Shown: piece after piece, positions 4,437 through 5,884 of the stretch
Layout of the letters: every line of letters begins with the position of its first letter
Position numbering within the stretch: position 1 is the first letter of the stretch
Source: URNF01 sp045594105
GTDB taxonomy: Bacteria; Bacillota; Clostridia; Oscillospirales; Acutalibacteraceae
DNA: 5,884 bases
Assembly (NCBI GenBank): GCA_045594105.1
Contig: JAZNXY010000016.1
Span: 1 to 5,884 of the forward strand
Reading direction: 5' to 3'
Notes under the pieces: model-generated
Databases searched by the model: none
Seen by the model: only the letters and a program-made list of their open reading frames with translations
What the model was told of the DNA's origin: nothing
Made by a program: the position numbers and the translations under genes

Positions 4437-5884
4437 TTATTCTTCGTTGCCGTAGAGCTTGCCAAGTTTGACAAGGTGCTCATAGCGTGCAACAGAAGCG
4501 GCTTCTGCCTGTGCGAACAGCTCTTTGGCACGATCCGGGAAGGAACGGGTCAAGGAAGCATAACGAGCTTCATTCATGATGAAGTCCTGATAGCTGCCGG
4601 TCGGGGCTTTGCTATCCAGCGAGAAGGGATTCTTGCCTTCTGCTTTGAGAGCCGGGTTGAAGCGGAACATATTCCAGTAGCCGCAATCCACAGCTTTCTT
4701 CATCTCTGCCTGACAGTTGACCATACCGCCCTTAATGCTGTGCATCTCGCAAGGTGCATAGCCGATGATGAGGGACGGACCCGGATATGCTTCCGCTTCT
4801 GCGATAGCTTTTACGGTCTGGTTCATATCAGCGCCCATAGCGATCTGTGCAACATACACATAGCCATAGGACATAGCGATTTCGGACAAGGATTTCTTGG
4901 AGATCGCTTTGCCGGCCGCAGCAAACTGTGCAACCTGACCGATCTGAGAGGCCTTGGAGGCCTGACCGCCGGTGTTGGAGTATACTTCGGTATCGAATAC
5001 CATGATGTTCACGTCTTCGCCGGAAGCAAGCACGTGGTCCACGCCACCGAAACTGATGTCGTATGCCCAGCCGTCACCACCGAAGATCCAGACGGATTTC
5101 TTGGAGAGGTATTCTTTGTCTGCGAGCACTTCAGCAGCAGTCGGGCAACCCGCAGCTGCAGCTTTCTCGAGTTCTACAATCAAAGCATCGGTAGCAGCAC
5201 CGTTTGCTTTACCGTCATTAACGGTGGCGAGGAACTGCTCTGCAGCCGCTTTGAATTCAGCGGAAGCTTTGTCGGAAGCCATCATCTCTTCAACGAGGTT
5301 GATGAGACGGTTGCGAACCGCTTTCTGACCGAGGTACATACCGAAGCCGTGTTCTGCGTTGTCTTCGAACAAGGAGTTCGCCCAAGCAGGACCCTGACCG
5401 TTCTTGTTAACGGTGTAGGGAGAGGTAGCAGCCGGGCCGCCCCAGATGGAGGAACAACCTGTAGCATTGGAAATGTACATACGGTCGCCGAACAGCTGGG
5501 TTACGAGACGTGCATACGCAGTCTCAGCACAACCTGCGCAAGAACCGGAGAACTCGAGCAGGGGCTGTTTGTACTGGCTGGAGATAACGGTGGAACCGCA
5601 AATCTCTTCCTTCTCGGTAACATTTGCCACCATGTAGTCGAATACTGCCTGTTCAGCATCCTGGCTCTCACGAGCCACCATGGTGAGGGAGTTGGTGGGA
5701 CATACGCCTACGCAGACGCCGCAACCCATACAATCCATCGGGGAAACTGCGAGGGTGTAGGTATATTCGGTCTTCACGATCGGTTTGGGAGCAAACTTGG
5801 TGTTTGCGGGAGCAGCCGCTTTTTCTTCGGCAGTCAAAGCGAACGGACGAATGGTCGCATGCGGACATACGAAGGAGCACTTGT
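4437..5884 (-). CDS. nifJ: Pyruvate:ferredoxin (flavodoxin) oxidoreductase, C-terminal 481 residues (5' end outside window)
   Basis: This enzyme oxidises pyruvate with CoA to acetyl-CoA and CO2 and passes electrons to ferredoxin or flavodoxin, in the cytoplasm of anaerobes. The fragment enters inside the two-cluster ferredoxin domain: KCSFVCPHATIRPF (1-14) holds the last two cysteines of the first [4Fe-4S] motif, and CMGCGVCVGVCP (Cys 51, 54, 57, 61) is the second. The thiamine-diphosphate domain follows. FSGSCAGC (Cys 115, 118), NATGCSS (Cys 143) and YAPC (Cys 378) supply all four ligands of the proximal cluster. GDGWAYD (269-275) through YSNTGG (N303) is the ThDP/Mg site. The C-terminus ends normally at LYGNEE, without the long tail of the Desulfovibrio enzyme. 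Full-length single-chain enzymes have about 1,170-1,200 residues, so roughly 700 are missing here. The reading frame is open to the window end; the in-frame TTG at 5837 is not the start. GCAET replaces the commoner GCGET after the second Cys, a mild oddity. Confidence 0.97.
   Translation of the reverse strand, partial: KCSFVCPHATIRPFALTAEEKAAAPANTKFAPKPIVKTEYTYTLAVSPMDCMGCGVCVGVCPTNSLTMVARESQDAEQAVFDYMVANVTEKEEICGSTVISSQYKQPLLEFSGSCAGCAETAYARLVTQLFGDRMYISNATGCSSIWGGPAATSPYTVNKNGQGPAWANSLFEDNAEHGFGMYLGQKAVRNRLINLVEEMMASDKASAEFKAAAEQFLATVNDGKANGAATDALIVELEKAAAAGCPTAAEVLADKEYLSKKSVWIFGGDGWAYDISFGGVDHVLASGEDVNIMVFDTEVYSNTGGQASKASQIGQVAQFAAAGKAISKKSLSEIAMSYGYVYVAQIAMGADMNQTVKAIAEAEAYPGPSLIIGYAPCEMHSIKGGMVNCQAEMKKAVDCGYWNMFRFNPALKAEGKNPFSLDSKAPTGSYQDFIMNEARYASLTRSFPDRAKELFAQAEAASVARYEHLVKLGKLYGNEE

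Noticed and set aside
4972..5328. Plus-strand open frame of 118 codons antisense to the oxidoreductase
   Set aside because: It is a codon-usage shadow of the highly conserved oxidoreductase, without a ribosome binding site or recognisable protein features.
4437..5837. Treating the oxidoreductase as a complete 466-residue protein starting at TTG 5837
   Set aside because: The frame continues to the window end and encodes the ferredoxin-domain residues KCSFVCPHATIRPF, so the true start is outside the window.

Overview
The window looks like part of a Gram-positive anaerobe of the Clostridia (Bacillota), perhaps a gut lineage. This rests on a pyruvate:ferredoxin oxidoreductase of the clostridial single-chain type, strong AAGGAGG-type ribosome binding sites, a TTGACA/TAAAAT promoter, and a short lipoprotein with a Ser/Thr/Pro-rich linker. 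No rRNA or other taxonomic marker is present, so this is inference. All supported genes lie on the minus strand, so transcription runs from high to low coordinates.

Layout, in order of transcription. (1) 5884-4437: the C-terminal part of pyruvate:ferredoxin oxidoreductase (nifJ), cut by the window edge and followed by a strong hairpin terminator. (2) 4327-3752: a 191-residue lipoprotein of unknown function as its own unit, with a near-consensus promoter, a perfect Shine-Dalgarno and its own terminator. (3) 3591-2524 and 2508-520: a two-gene operon. Its first gene is a cytoplasmic calcineurin-like metallophosphoesterase. Its second is a 662-residue membrane protein made of two acyltransferase-3 domains in one chain. 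(4) 508-1: a 5'-truncated second copy of the metallophosphoesterase gene that runs off the left edge.

The most interesting region is 1-3591. Positions 1-400 are a gap-free direct repeat of 2721-3120, with 31 mismatches (92% identity) by my manual alignment. The differences are mostly synonymous in the phosphoesterase frame, so the left copy seems to have diverged as a working gene before losing its N-terminal half, which carries the DxH and GD metal ligands. The two repeats bracket the double acyltransferase gene, so recombination between them would delete or duplicate it. The second acyltransferase domain has Tyr where the first has the family's conserved His, which suggests one active and one degenerate half.

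Functionally, the pyruvate oxidoreductase is housekeeping anaerobic carbon metabolism. The phosphoesterase/acyltransferase pair and the lipoprotein look like accessory, probably envelope-related genes. An acetyl or acyl modification of a surface glycan is the natural guess for the acyltransferase, but the substrate cannot be read from the sequence. I found no tRNA, rRNA, CRISPR array, transposase or riboswitch. No stretch over 300 bases lacks a gene: the gaps are 2509-2523, 3592-3751 and 4328-4436, plus the unexplained 401-519 segment.
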